Origin: Verrucomicrobiia bacterium
GTDB taxonomy: Bacteria; Patescibacteriota; Saccharimonadia; Saccharimonadales; Saccharimonadaceae
DNA length: 64,000 nt
Assembly: GCA_035629335.1 (NCBI GenBank)
Contig: DASPIB010000001.1
Coordinates: forward strand, 800,473 to 864,472
Direction: 5' to 3'
The position numbers and the translations under genes are program-made. The notes beneath the pieces were generated by a model that was not told the origin of the DNA, ran no database searches, and saw nothing but the letters and a program-made list of their open reading frames with translations. Position 1 is the stretch's first letter. Every line of letters starts with the position of its first letter. Positions 32,128 to 40,310 of the stretch are shown here, one piece after another.

Positions 32128-33390
32128 TTATTTTTTATCCCTCAATCGCTTGACTACAAGCGCAAACCAGGCCGCGCTTTTACGTGGCGTCCGCGCGCCA
32201 GTTTTGTAGTCAACCGCAAATAAACCAAATCGTGGCCATTTGCCATACGCCCATTCAAAATTATCCAGCAAGCTCCAATGCAGGTAACCAAGCAGCTTAA
32301 CGCCACTAGCCTGTGCTTTATGTAGGGCAAGCAACGTTTGGGTAATCCACCACTGTCGATGCTCATCTTTTTCGTCGGCCAGGCCATTTTCAGTAATCAT
32401 AATTGGCACACCAAAATTGACATACAAGCGTTCCACGACGTCCTGAATCTTGTCGGGTTCCATCGCCCAGCCTAGATCGCTTAGCTTGTCTTCGGGGTTG
32501 TGTGCTCGGTAGCCGTAATAGCGATTCGCAAAATAGTAGTTCAGACCAATCCAATCAAGATGCCGACGCGTCAGCCGTAAGAAAAGATCATCGCCTTTCT
32601 GTGCGAGCTGTGCTGTCAGCCGCGTGAGCCAGGCGTCATCACCTGGGTAATGGTGAGCGGCATTTGTACTCAAGCCTACCTTAAACCGCCGGCTCATACC
32701 ATGCGCGAGCTTAGCAACTTTTTTATGCGCTGCCACCAAGTTCAGATACACTTTTAGTGCCGGCCACTTGCTGGTTTTATTGGGCGGCCATGACCCATCG
32801 CGCCACCCCTGGTACACATATACCTCGGGTTCGTTCATCGTGATCACATAGCGCACGTGTTGGCCCAGTTCGCTCAGTACTTTTTCAGCAAACCGAACAA
32901 AATATTTATTGTTAGCCCGTTTTTCAAACCCCCCTTTTTCTTCGAACCATGCCGGTAACGTAAAATGAAATAACGTCATGATCGGTTCGATTTCTTTGGC
33001 TTTTAGCGCGGCAATATATTCTTTATAAAAAGTAATACCTTCCGGGCTCCACTTGCCTTCTTCTGGTTCGATCCGTGACCATTCAATACTAAAACGGAAG
33101 GCATTCATGTGCATTTTCTTTAGCAGTCTGAAATCTTCTTCATAGTTATGAAAGTGATCAACAGCTTTGCCAGATATGTAATTGTCAGGATTAGTTGCCT
33201 GTTGCTGTATTTCGTCCCACCGTGGCAACCAGGTTTGTTTATATTCGGCCTGTTTTGCCAGGCTCTTGGCATTCTCGAGTTCCCAACGGGTCCATTGATT
33301 GTCTGTGCCGCCTTCAACTTGATGGGCGCTAACTGACGTGCCCCATAAGAATTTTTTAGGAAATTGTAACGGTAATTGTTTCTGGCTCAT
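32128..33390 (-). CDS. Beta-glucosidase-type glycoside hydrolase, family GH1
   Basis: 420 residues. FPKKFLWGTSVSAHQVEGG at the N-terminus, acid/base Glu in TMNEPEVY and nucleophile Glu in MITENGLAD are the GH1 hallmarks; GWLLDNFEW-like block SLLDNFEWAYG follows. It hydrolyses beta-glycosides inside the cell (no signal peptide). A TATAAT ends 8 nt before the ATG, so it is probably leaderless. Standing alone without sugar transporters, its natural substrate is unknown. Confidence 0.95.
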   Translation of the reverse strand: MSQKQLPLQFPKKFLWGTSVSAHQVEGGTDNQWTRWELENAKSLAKQAEYKQTWLPRWDEIQQQATNPDNYISGKAVDHFHNYEEDFRLLKKMHMNAFRFSIEWSRIEPEEGKWSPEGITFYKEYIAALKAKEIEPIMTLFHFTLPAWFEEKGGFEKRANNKYFVRFAEKVLSELGQHVRYVITMNEPEVYVYQGWRDGSWPPNKTSKWPALKVYLNLVAAHKKVAKLAHGMSRRFKVGLSTNAAHHYPGDDAWLTRLTAQLAQKGDDLFLRLTRRHLDWIGLNYYFANRYYGYRAHNPEDKLSDLGWAMEPDKIQDVVERLYVNFGVPIMITENGLADEKDEHRQWWITQTLLALHKAQASGVKLLGYLHWSLLDNFEWAYGKWPRFGLFAVDYKTGARTPRKSAAWFALVVKRLRDKK

Positions 33391-33438
33391 GTTTTACTAT
33401 TATACCGCTTCCTGCCGTCTTGAGGTACAATGGTGGAT

Positions 33439-34305
33439 ATGTTCGGACTCGTATTCCGCCTACTATGGCGGTTGTTGGTGTTTATTATTGCGGTTGTCAC
33501 CGCGTACGCAACCTTTTTTCTGCTGGTGCCAATTTTAGATGGCAAGATTCCCCTGCTTGGTATTTTGATTATTATCTATATCTGGATTGCCTATGTGGCT
33601 ATTCCTGGCTTAATGCGGGTGTGGCGAATTGCGATTAAACCGAATCATATTCCACTCTACGCCACCACCTCTGATGGTTGGCCGTCGGATCCGGTCAATA
33701 TTGCTGTTGTATGCCGCTCTGAAAAGCAGCTGATCCGCAGCATGGAAGCCGCCGGTTGGACGATCGCCGATAAAGTGACCTTAAAATCGGCGGTTATTAT
33801 GGCCTGGGCCACAATATTCAATCGCCCCTACCCTGCCGCTCCATTTAGTAGCCTGTATCTTTTTGGGCGACGCCAGGATATCGGTTTTCAGATCCAGGAA
33901 GGCACGCCGCCAACGCCCCGACACCGCCACCATATTCGTCTATGGCGGTTGTCCGACGAACATCAACCTCACGCTCATCAATCATTCTGGGAAAAGGTTT
34001 TTCGAGGTTTGGTGCAGGGTCGTCGTGAAATCTGGATTGGCGCTGCCACCCATGACATCGGGCCGTTTGCGATTCGTATGCGCAACTTCCAAATTACACA
34101 CCAGATTGATAGCGATACTGAGCGCGAGCGTGATTTTGTTATTAGTACTCTGCAGGCAGCCGATAAGCTACGCGATACCACTATTGTAACTGCTGGCGAA
34201 CAGCTAGCTTTCCGCGGGCAAACCTTTGGCGTCAATATCATTACTGATGGCACGCTCAAGGTAGTGCAACTGGGTCAGCCGCTATTTTCTAAATTAAAGA
34301 AATAA
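33439..34305 (+). CDS. Membrane protein with LssY C-terminal-like domain
   Basis: 288 residues: two hydrophobic helices (about 5-28 and 38-58), then a domain matching LssY_C in pattern (DPVNIAVVCRSEKQLIRSME, AAGWTIADK, LYLFGRRQDIGFQ, RHHIRLWRL, EIWIGAATHDIG, DSDTERERDFV). LssY_C is found next to PAP2 phosphatases in Legionella LssY-type proteins; its function is unknown. A TACAAT (33426-33431) covers an earlier ATG at 33430, so the ATG at 33439 is the start, 7 nt after the -10. Confidence 0.75.
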   Translation: MFGLVFRLLWRLLVFIIAVVTAYATFFLLVPILDGKIPLLGILIIIYIWIAYVAIPGLMRVWRIAIKPNHIPLYATTSDGWPSDPVNIAVVCRSEKQLIRSMEAAGWTIADKVTLKSAVIMAWATIFNRPYPAAPFSSLYLFGRRQDIGFQIQEGTPPTPRHRHHIRLWRLSDEHQPHAHQSFWEKVFRGLVQGRREIWIGAATHDIGPFAIRMRNFQITHQIDSDTERERDFVISTLQAADKLRDTTIVTAGEQLAFRGQTFGVNIITDGTLKVVQLGQPLFSKLKK

Positions 34306-34344
34306 TCAATGTCCAACTATTTTAGGTAAGCGCATAAGTTGACT

Positions 34345-35112
34345 TTACGAAACACCGGCGTACTGTCTTATCTCGTGCTCAGATACTAAGCCCATCAGGT
34401 AAAGGACGCTGATCAGGCGCTTTTCGTGGTCGGTATCGCCGGTTAACAGGCCCTCGGTTGCCTCTTGATCCAAGACAGTGAGTGAGCGACCCTCGGGAAA
34501 AGTACGGGCTGTCATGCTGTTCATAAAGGCCAGCCGCGCCGAACTATAAGCGGGAGGTTCGGCTTCACCCTGCGGCTGATGCTGCACCTTAACACTGGCA
34601 ACATACAACCGGGACACGGGCAAGTCGCGTTGAAGGACGTATTTGTACCCTTCGGTATAAATAACACTTTTCGCCGTCAAAAGTTCAGCAAAGTCTTCGG
34701 CGGTCATATAGCCATTTCTATATTGGGCTTCAAAGACAGTGTGCATTTGGTGCAGAAATGGCTCACCGGCCTTTTGTTTATCATAAACATACGACAATTC
34801 GTGCGAGATTTCATAGGTCAACCCTGGCAGCGGTTGTCGCTCGGAGTCAATTTGGCTGTGTAGCGCTAGCCTTTGGATATACGGATCGCCATGCTTTGGG
34901 GTAATTTGGCGCGCCTGCACCAGTCTTACTGTGCCTTCGTTCGTCACCTTACGTTCCTGAGCAGCGTCTTCGGGTAAGATACCAACCCGCTCGTGAGCTG
35001 GTGCTACCAGGTAATCGATTAAGCGGTTTGTTTCAGCAATTTCTAATTCCCTAAAATAGTCAGGGGGGCGCAGAACATCCGGAACAAAGAAGTGTTCGCC
35101 ACGTTCGCTCAT
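34345..35112 (-). CDS. Unknown protein coupled to the PIF1-like helicase
   Basis: 255 residues, soluble, with a helical C-terminus (HEKRLISVLYLMGLVSEHEI). Its ATG overlaps the helicase stop (ATGA), so translation is coupled and the two proteins probably work together. I do not recognise a domain; the sequence has no metal-binding HExxH, P-loop or nuclease motif. Confidence 0.65.
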   Translation of the reverse strand: MSERGEHFFVPDVLRPPDYFRELEIAETNRLIDYLVAPAHERVGILPEDAAQERKVTNEGTVRLVQARQITPKHGDPYIQRLALHSQIDSERQPLPGLTYEISHELSYVYDKQKAGEPFLHQMHTVFEAQYRNGYMTAEDFAELLTAKSVIYTEGYKYVLQRDLPVSRLYVASVKVQHQPQGEAEPPAYSSARLAFMNSMTARTFPEGRSLTVLDQEATEGLLTGDTDHEKRLISVLYLMGLVSEHEIRQYAGVS

Positions 35113-36638
35113 GAGGCTGCCTCTCCGTTTATCACTACATCTTCGCCATAATGCTTCTGGAGGCGCATTATAATTGAATTTTTATGGCGACCGAGTAGCT
35201 GACTCAGTGTTTCGATGGCCTCGCCTTGCAGGAACTTCTCTTTTAGCGCTGCGTCGTCCTCGGGTTTCCACGGGCGGTAGGCGTTGGGGTAAGTTTGGCG
35301 CATTTTTTCAATTTTTTCGCTCCAGGAGGACGCTGAAGTTGTCTTATCTTTTACAATTTCTTTCTTTGCCTGTTCTCGAAGATGTGCAAACTTTTGAGCA
35401 TGGGTGGCCGACTGCTCCCTTAGAGTGGCATCGATTTTTAAAGCATCTGCGCTGACCTTCAGGGCCATACGGTTAATATCAACAAGGCTCAGCGTTTCCA
35501 GATTACGAACCCGGCTTAAAGCCACATACCCCATCCCTTCCACAAAAGCCCTTGCGAGGTCAATCCGGGCAGCATCGAGCGTCATACCCTGGCTTTTGTG
35601 CACCGTGATTGCCCAGGCTAAACGCAGCGGTATTTGTGTCAGCGATGCCCGCTTTCGCGTGCCATCGCGCAGTTCCCAGGTGTCGGGCAGCATGGTAACG
35701 GTTTTGCCGTTGCGCAGCTCCACAATTGGGTAATTGGTACCCTTTTCAAATTCGATCACTTTTCCAATCGAACCATTAACATATCGACGTTCGGGGCTGT
35801 TTTTTATACACATGACTAAAGCGCCTTTTCGGAGGCGAAGTTCTTCAGGCGCCAGGCACGACCGTTTTAAGCTTTCGACGTAATTTTCCGAGCCGGTGGT
35901 TTCCATCGAAAACACTATTTCGTCGCCGGGAAGCTCATTTAATTTTTGGTTATTGATGCGATTAACATCAATATTAACGGTATGTAGTTCGGTGACTTCC
36001 TGATCGCCCGGTAGTTGGGCGTTTCGGCGGCCAAGAAGCGCCTCGGCGTGTCGACGGCGAATATCGCCCGCACGAAGAGCGTTTAGAATATCGAGGAATT
36101 GGCCGTCATTTTGCCGATACTGTTCTTCGAGGTAGCAAATCACCGGCGAGATTTCTTCCCAGGCAGCTGAATGCACAATAAATCGCCCCTGCTGGTTTTC
36201 GCTGCGGTTGACTGGCGGCAACTGAAAAAAGTCACCACACAAAATCACCTGCATCCCACCAAAGGGCGCGTCGTTTTTTCGGACGGTTTTTGCGATGTCG
36301 TTCACCAGATCGAGGCGGAAATCATGCAGCATCGATACTTCATCGATGATAAGAATATCGGTTTTCTCAATAATTTCCCGACGACCTTTAGGAAGATACT
36401 CAAAGAAACGCTCGGGCAAGCTATCATGAATGCCCATACCACTCCAGGCGTGGATGGTTGCTCCGCCTAAATGAGACGCCGCCAGTCCAGTGGTCGCCGT
36501 CACGGCAACGTATTTTTTCTGACTTTTTGCTCGTCGAATAAACTCATTTAACACAAATGTCTTCCCTGAACCCGCCGGTCCGGTAAGAAAAACATTCTCG
36601 CCCACACTCATAATCTCGAGAGCCAAAGTTTGATCCAT
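35109..36638 (-). CDS. PIF1-like DNA helicase
   Basis: 509 residues. Walker A GPAGSGKT (20-27), Walker B ILIIDEVSML (about 95-104), motif III GDFFQLPP, and the C-terminal SF1 block LAWAITVHKSQGMTLDAA with YVALSRVRN define a PIF1/RecD-type 5'-3' helicase. The last 55 residues (PEDDAALKEKFLQGEAIETL then LLGRHKNSIIMRLQKH) form a Myb/HTH-like module. Role: unwinding structured DNA at forks. A TACAAT ends 6 nt before the ATG. Confidence 0.9.
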   Translation of the reverse strand: MDQTLALEIMSVGENVFLTGPAGSGKTFVLNEFIRRAKSQKKYVAVTATTGLAASHLGGATIHAWSGMGIHDSLPERFFEYLPKGRREIIEKTDILIIDEVSMLHDFRLDLVNDIAKTVRKNDAPFGGMQVILCGDFFQLPPVNRSENQQGRFIVHSAAWEEISPVICYLEEQYRQNDGQFLDILNALRAGDIRRRHAEALLGRRNAQLPGDQEVTELHTVNIDVNRINNQKLNELPGDEIVFSMETTGSENYVESLKRSCLAPEELRLRKGALVMCIKNSPERRYVNGSIGKVIEFEKGTNYPIVELRNGKTVTMLPDTWELRDGTRKRASLTQIPLRLAWAITVHKSQGMTLDAARIDLARAFVEGMGYVALSRVRNLETLSLVDINRMALKVSADALKIDATLREQSATHAQKFAHLREQAKKEIVKDKTTSASSWSEKIEKMRQTYPNAYRPWKPEDDAALKEKFLQGEAIETLSQLLGRHKNSIIMRLQKHYGEDVVINGEAAS

Positions 36639-36700
36639 GCTGCTATTGTACCGCTTAAAAACCGCCTGCAGGATGAAAAACTGGAATTTACAACAAAAAG

Positions 36701-36729
36701 TGTCCTGCCGAAGGAATCTCGACAGGACA
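36701..36729 (-). terminator. Intrinsic terminator
   Basis: TGTCCTG (36701-36707) pairs with CAGGACA (36723-36729), continued by CGA/TCG after one unpaired base. Minus strand continues CTTTTTG. It ends the orphan unit at 36740-37467. Confidence 0.8.
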
Positions 36730-36739
36730 TGAAGCTTCG

Positions 36740-37033
36740 CTACTGTTGCCGGCGATTTGCGGCGAGTGTCGCCACAATGGCTTCGGTGGCTTCGGCAGCC
36801 TCACGGAAGGCAGCGTGCGCAGCGTCAAGCTCGCTGTCAGGTAGCGCCCCTTTCTCCAGCTTAGCTAGGAAGGGGTCGCTCTGCACCCTCGCCTGCTCAT
36901 ACCGTTGCCAAAGTGACCGATTCTGCTCTTGGCTCGTCGCGAGTTCCCTTGGAGGATATCCATTTCGTTCTTCAGCTGCCATCAGCCACCGAGCTTGCAT
37001 GGCGAGAAGTTGTTTGAACTTATTGGTGTCCAT
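36740..37033 (-). CDS. Hypothetical helical protein (97 aa)
   Basis: Start at ATG 37033 with GAAGGG 6 nt upstream. Almost entirely alpha-helical, charged (MDTNKFKQLLAMQARWLMAA, DSELDAAHAAFREAAEATEA), probably a coiled coil. No family recognised. Downstream of another helical orphan (37114-37467) on the same strand. Confidence 0.6.
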   Translation of the reverse strand: MDTNKFKQLLAMQARWLMAAEERNGYPPRELATSQEQNRSLWQRYEQARVQSDPFLAKLEKGALPDSELDAAHAAFREAAEATEAIVATLAANRRQQ

Positions 37034-37113
37034 TACAATCCCTTCAATAATCGGCGCCATCCCATCTACAATACTCTAGTTACTGACGATATGCAAAACG
37101 AACTAGCGGGAAT

Positions 37114-37467
37114 TTAGTGAGTGCTTCTTTCTCCTAGGGCGCGAGCAACTTCTTCTAACGTAGTCACGATCCTCTTAAGCCGACGATCTTGCTCACGATC
37201 TTGTCGCTTTGCCTCTTCGCGGAGCGCAGCAGGTAGCCGCAAGCTTGCCTTCATTTCTTCCAGCGACAAATGCGCCCCCACCTTCTTAACAAGGCGAAGG
37301 TACTCTGCCTCCACGCTGGCCATCTCTTCAAGAATAGAGGCGTAGCGTACGTACAATTCTGGCTTCTGTCGCAGAACGGCCGCGAGTTGGCGCTGATCTG
37401 CGCTACCGATAGCCTGAACAGCCGCACTAACCCTCTCGAGCAGCTCACCACTAGTTGCAGCTTGCAT
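37114..37467 (-). CDS. Hypothetical coiled-coil protein (117 aa)
   Basis: Helical, rich in Glu, Arg and Leu (EEAKRQDREQDRRLKRIV), likely coiled coil. The AGGAGG ends only 1 nt before the ATG at 37467, which is too close for normal pairing, so initiation may be unusual or inefficient; no better in-frame start is visible. A TATACT lies about 30 nt upstream. No family recognised. Confidence 0.55.
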   Translation of the reverse strand: MQAATSGELLERVSAAVQAIGSADQRQLAAVLRQKPELYVRYASILEEMASVEAEYLRLVKKVGAHLSLEEMKASLRLPAALREEAKRQDREQDRRLKRIVTTLEEVARALGERSTH

Positions 37468-37520
37468 TCCTCCTCCTAAATCGAGTGAAGCCCAAAGGAT
37501 AGTATAGCAAAATTTAAGAT

Positions 37521-38504
37521 TTATAAGCTACCGGGAGCAGGGCTCGACTCATCTTCAGCGGCTTCGTCAAGCGGTTTTTTGCTTTTTACCTCGTAGCGAA
37601 TGCCGGTAACATCACTGGTGATATAGTCGTCATTCAAAAGGTTTACAAAAGTATCAAGATCGTTGCCGTCCATAATAATAATCGCTCCAGCGTCGTCGAC
37701 CATTAGTTCAAGGCCCATTTCTTCGGCATGGTCAATCAGTTGCTCTTGCTTTATAAGCGTTGGGTTAATCTTTTGTAATTTGGTAACGGTTTTTTTACGC
37801 TCCCGGACTAAGCTTTGAAGATCCATACCCTCTGGAAAACTTAGCGAAAAATGGGCCGTGATTTCTTTGGCTTTTTTCTCGGCCAGCGCTTGCTTTTTGT
37901 AATCGTAGTCAAATAAGCGCTCGAATTTGCTTTGGCTAAAGACAAATATATCGCTACCCACAACCAGCACTTGGTTGTCTGGCGGCATTTTTAAGCCGGC
38001 ATCAGCCGCAAACGGCCGAAAGCTGCCATCAATAAATTCCCAGGACACTGCACCTTTAAGAATTTGCGACTGCTGCAGCTGCTTAATAACGTAAAAATGA
38101 CCTTTCTCTTTGTGCGAAAACCGCGCAACCACGCCTTTCAAGCGTTTAAATTCGTGGTCTTGCTCCGAAAAAGGCACAATTTCGTGACGCGAGTGTTCGA
38201 TGGTATGCAGCAGAGTTTCCGCCCGCCCTACTTTGTCGAGCTTGGTGCGCAGCAGCACGTTTTCTTCGGCTTCGCTTAGCTCGAAATCTCGTACACTTAG
38301 CCCCATACCAGCGCCCTTATTGACAAAATTCATGAGCTCGAACAAAAATAATGGCTTTATTTGGGCGTTCAATTCAGCGCTGAAACCCGCCAGATACGGC
38401 GTGTAGTTTTTGTTGAACAGAAAAAACTCAACATCAAGCTCGTTTTTAATAGCGTCAGTAGTGTTGGCCCACAAAAAAATATCAGTTAACTGAGGTTCAT
38501 CCAT
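37521..38504 (-). CDS. DUF4868 (KwaB)-like protein
   Basis: 327 residues, acidic. The central block NQVLVVGSDIFVFSQSKF followed by ERLFDYD and a long helical region resembles DUF4868, the domain of KwaB in the Kiwa anti-phage system. KwaB acts with the membrane protein KwaA. No gene with KwaA topology lies beside it; neighbours are helical orphans and an RNase H fusion. Defence function is inference by family resemblance that I cannot confirm here. SD AAGGAA precedes the ATG. Confidence 0.5.
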   Translation of the reverse strand: MDEPQLTDIFLWANTTDAIKNELDVEFFLFNKNYTPYLAGFSAELNAQIKPLFLFELMNFVNKGAGMGLSVRDFELSEAEENVLLRTKLDKVGRAETLLHTIEHSRHEIVPFSEQDHEFKRLKGVVARFSHKEKGHFYVIKQLQQSQILKGAVSWEFIDGSFRPFAADAGLKMPPDNQVLVVGSDIFVFSQSKFERLFDYDYKKQALAEKKAKEITAHFSLSFPEGMDLQSLVRERKKTVTKLQKINPTLIKQEQLIDHAEEMGLELMVDDAGAIIIMDGNDLDTFVNLLNDDYITSDVTGIRYEVKSKKPLDEAAEDESSPAPGSL

Positions 38505-38588
38505 GTCGATTCCTTATTTAGCGGCTGGTTCGTATCACAATTGCTGTTTAGTATAGCGGTAATTTTAGCAAGATGCTAGTGCTTGCCT

Positions 38589-39515
38589 TTAGGCACCAGC
38601 TACAGCAGGCTCTGGTCGCCATTCCTGACGCGAGATGGTTTTATCAAAATGTACCTCATCAAATAGCACCAGTAAGCGTGGCGGGCATTTGTATAGCCAG
38701 TGTTGGTTTTTTCCGGCGAGGAAGTTTTCATAAAAATCTTGACCAATGCCATATTTTGAAACGTAGGCCTGCATAACTTCGGCGATTTCTGGTTCGTGGC
38801 GCACCACTTCAGCCCTGCCCTCGCCTTGAATGCCGACCACCGGCTTGTCGTGCTTTACCGCCATGGCAAAGGCCACCTTATCGTGACATTCGATCTCTTG
38901 GCTATGGCGTCGCGACGGCAAGCTAAGCCAGTACACATTACCGCGAACATATACGTAATGCACCGTACAGACCCAGGGTTGATCATTGTTTACCGTTGCC
39001 AGCTGCATTAGTCGGCCCCCAAGCAAATACTGGTTAATTAGTTCTGGCACCTGAGGCGGTTCTTCGTGCGTGGCTGCGGTAGTAATAGCCAGCGACTCGC
39101 CCTTTTTAAAACGTTCGCGAGCGATATTGGCCCATTCATCGGCCAAAATATTACCCGGGTCATCGGCGTGGCCGCGCACCCAGGTAAGCGTGGCGTTAGA
39201 ATTGCGGTACAGCGGCGCTACTTCCTGGACGATTTCAAGGTTTTTAATGTCGCCGCCTTTTTTCTTCCAGCCATTTTTTTCCCAGGTTATGGACCATTTG
39301 GTAATCACGTTCACCCAAAATTCACTATCGGTGTAAATTTGGCATTCTGCGCCATCAGCATCCTTGAGAGCGGCAATGATTGCCTTGCCTTCCATGCGAA
39401 TATTGGTAGATACTTTTTCAGCGCCCAGGAGTATCGGCTGCATATTTTTGATCACTGCAAAACCACCCGGACCGGGGTTAGGGCTACAGCTGCCGTCGGT
39501 GTAGTAGGTTATCAT
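38589..39515 (-). CDS. RNase HI fused to a pyridoxamine-phosphate-oxidase-like flavin barrel
   Basis: 308 residues, two domains. Residues 1-145 are RNase HI with all catalytic acids in place: Asp7 in YTDGSC, Glu in NIRMEGKA, Asp in IYTDSEF, and the GHADDPGNILADEW block. Residues about 160-300 are a PNPOx-like split barrel (LMQLATVNNDQPWVCTVHYV, VYWLSLPSRRHSQ, GIQGEGRAEV), which usually binds FMN. RNase H degrades RNA in RNA:DNA hybrids; the barrel's role is unknown. TATAAT ends 8 nt before the ATG. Confidence 0.8.
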   Translation of the reverse strand: MITYYTDGSCSPNPGPGGFAVIKNMQPILLGAEKVSTNIRMEGKAIIAALKDADGAECQIYTDSEFWVNVITKWSITWEKNGWKKKGGDIKNLEIVQEVAPLYRNSNATLTWVRGHADDPGNILADEWANIARERFKKGESLAITTAATHEEPPQVPELINQYLLGGRLMQLATVNNDQPWVCTVHYVYVRGNVYWLSLPSRRHSQEIECHDKVAFAMAVKHDKPVVGIQGEGRAEVVRHEPEIAEVMQAYVSKYGIGQDFYENFLAGKNQHWLYKCPPRLLVLFDEVHFDKTISRQEWRPEPAVAGA

Positions 39516-39573
39516 ATGTGTCTATTATACAAGGTTTAGCGTTGGGTTATTGCGTGCTTTGAGCAACATCTTA

Positions 39574-39602
39574 TTGTGATTCCTCTGGAGAAATAGTATA
39601 CT
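39574..39602 (+). promoter_or_regulatory. Promoter of a two-orphan unit
   Basis: TTGTGA (39574-39579), 17 bp, TATACT (39597-39602), followed 38 nt later by the ATG at 39641. Confidence 0.65.
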
Positions 39603-39640
39603 TCAAACTTGGCAGTCAAACGCACAAGACAGGAACCGGC

Positions 39641-39913
39641 ATGCAGCTCTGTACTGTTGCAAGAGTTTGGGCTGATGGCGAGAAATGGTACGTTCTACTC
39701 AATTTGCCACCCCTGGGTAGTTCGGTGTCGGAGCAAATGGCAGCCCTTCTGGGTGATACTCCTCATTCAATCCGATGCACTGTTCGATCAAATAATCAAT
39801 TCGTGGTTGAGCTTCACCCGGGGGCGGCTGAATCGTCTGAGCAGGCACACGACCGCGGAGAAGCATTGTGTGTTTATGCCACTACCCTGATCGCTACCAA
39901 CTACCTTAAATAG
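39641..39913 (+). CDS. Hypothetical protein (90 aa)
   Basis: ATG with AGGA 6 nt upstream. Small alpha/beta protein with WADGEKWYVLLNLPPLG near the N-terminus. No family recognised. Followed after 8 nt by a second orphan, and both are closed by one terminator. Confidence 0.6.
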   Translation: MQLCTVARVWADGEKWYVLLNLPPLGSSVSEQMAALLGDTPHSIRCTVRSNNQFVVELHPGAAESSEQAHDRGEALCVYATTLIATNYLK

Positions 39914-39921
39914 GATAAGCG

Positions 39922-40251
39922 TTGAAGTTTGAACATGCCCATAACCATGATCTGCTCTCTCCGGACGGTAAGAAGGTGCTTGCCGCTGGCGTACTTGTTT
40001 CGATGTCCGGCTCGAAGGAGAAACTCCAGAAATTGATCGATCAATATCCACAACAGGATAAACTCATCGAGGCTACTGATCGGCTCATCTCACCACGGGG
40101 CGAAATTCAGAGCGTGGGAATCTATCCCAACAAGGGATTGATGTCTGTATGGATCACTCAGTCTCGTATCCCAGGTATGCGTACTAGCTATGGCGAGCTA
40201 TCGGAGCTTGCTGTGATAGCCGCAACCGAACTTATGAGGAAAGTCTTGTGA
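39922..40251 (+). CDS. Hypothetical protein (109 aa)
   Basis: Starts with TTG at 39922 after AGGATAA. His-containing N-terminus (KFEHAHNHDLLSPDGKK), then an alpha/beta body. No family recognised. Probably co-transcribed with the gene at 39641. Confidence 0.55.
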   Translation: MKFEHAHNHDLLSPDGKKVLAAGVLVSMSGSKEKLQKLIDQYPQQDKLIEATDRLISPRGEIQSVGIYPNKGLMSVWITQSRIPGMRTSYGELSELAVIAATELMRKVL

Positions 40252-40271
40252 GAAGCCGCTAGCAATGCGTC

Positions 40272-40297
40272 GGCCTGCCCAAAAGTAAGGGCAGGCC
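40272..40297 (+). terminator. Intrinsic terminator
   Basis: GGCCTGCCC (40272-40280) pairs with GGGCAGGCC (40289-40297), then ACTTTTAATC. Confidence 0.85.
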
Positions 40298-40310
40298 ACT
40301 TTTAATCAAC

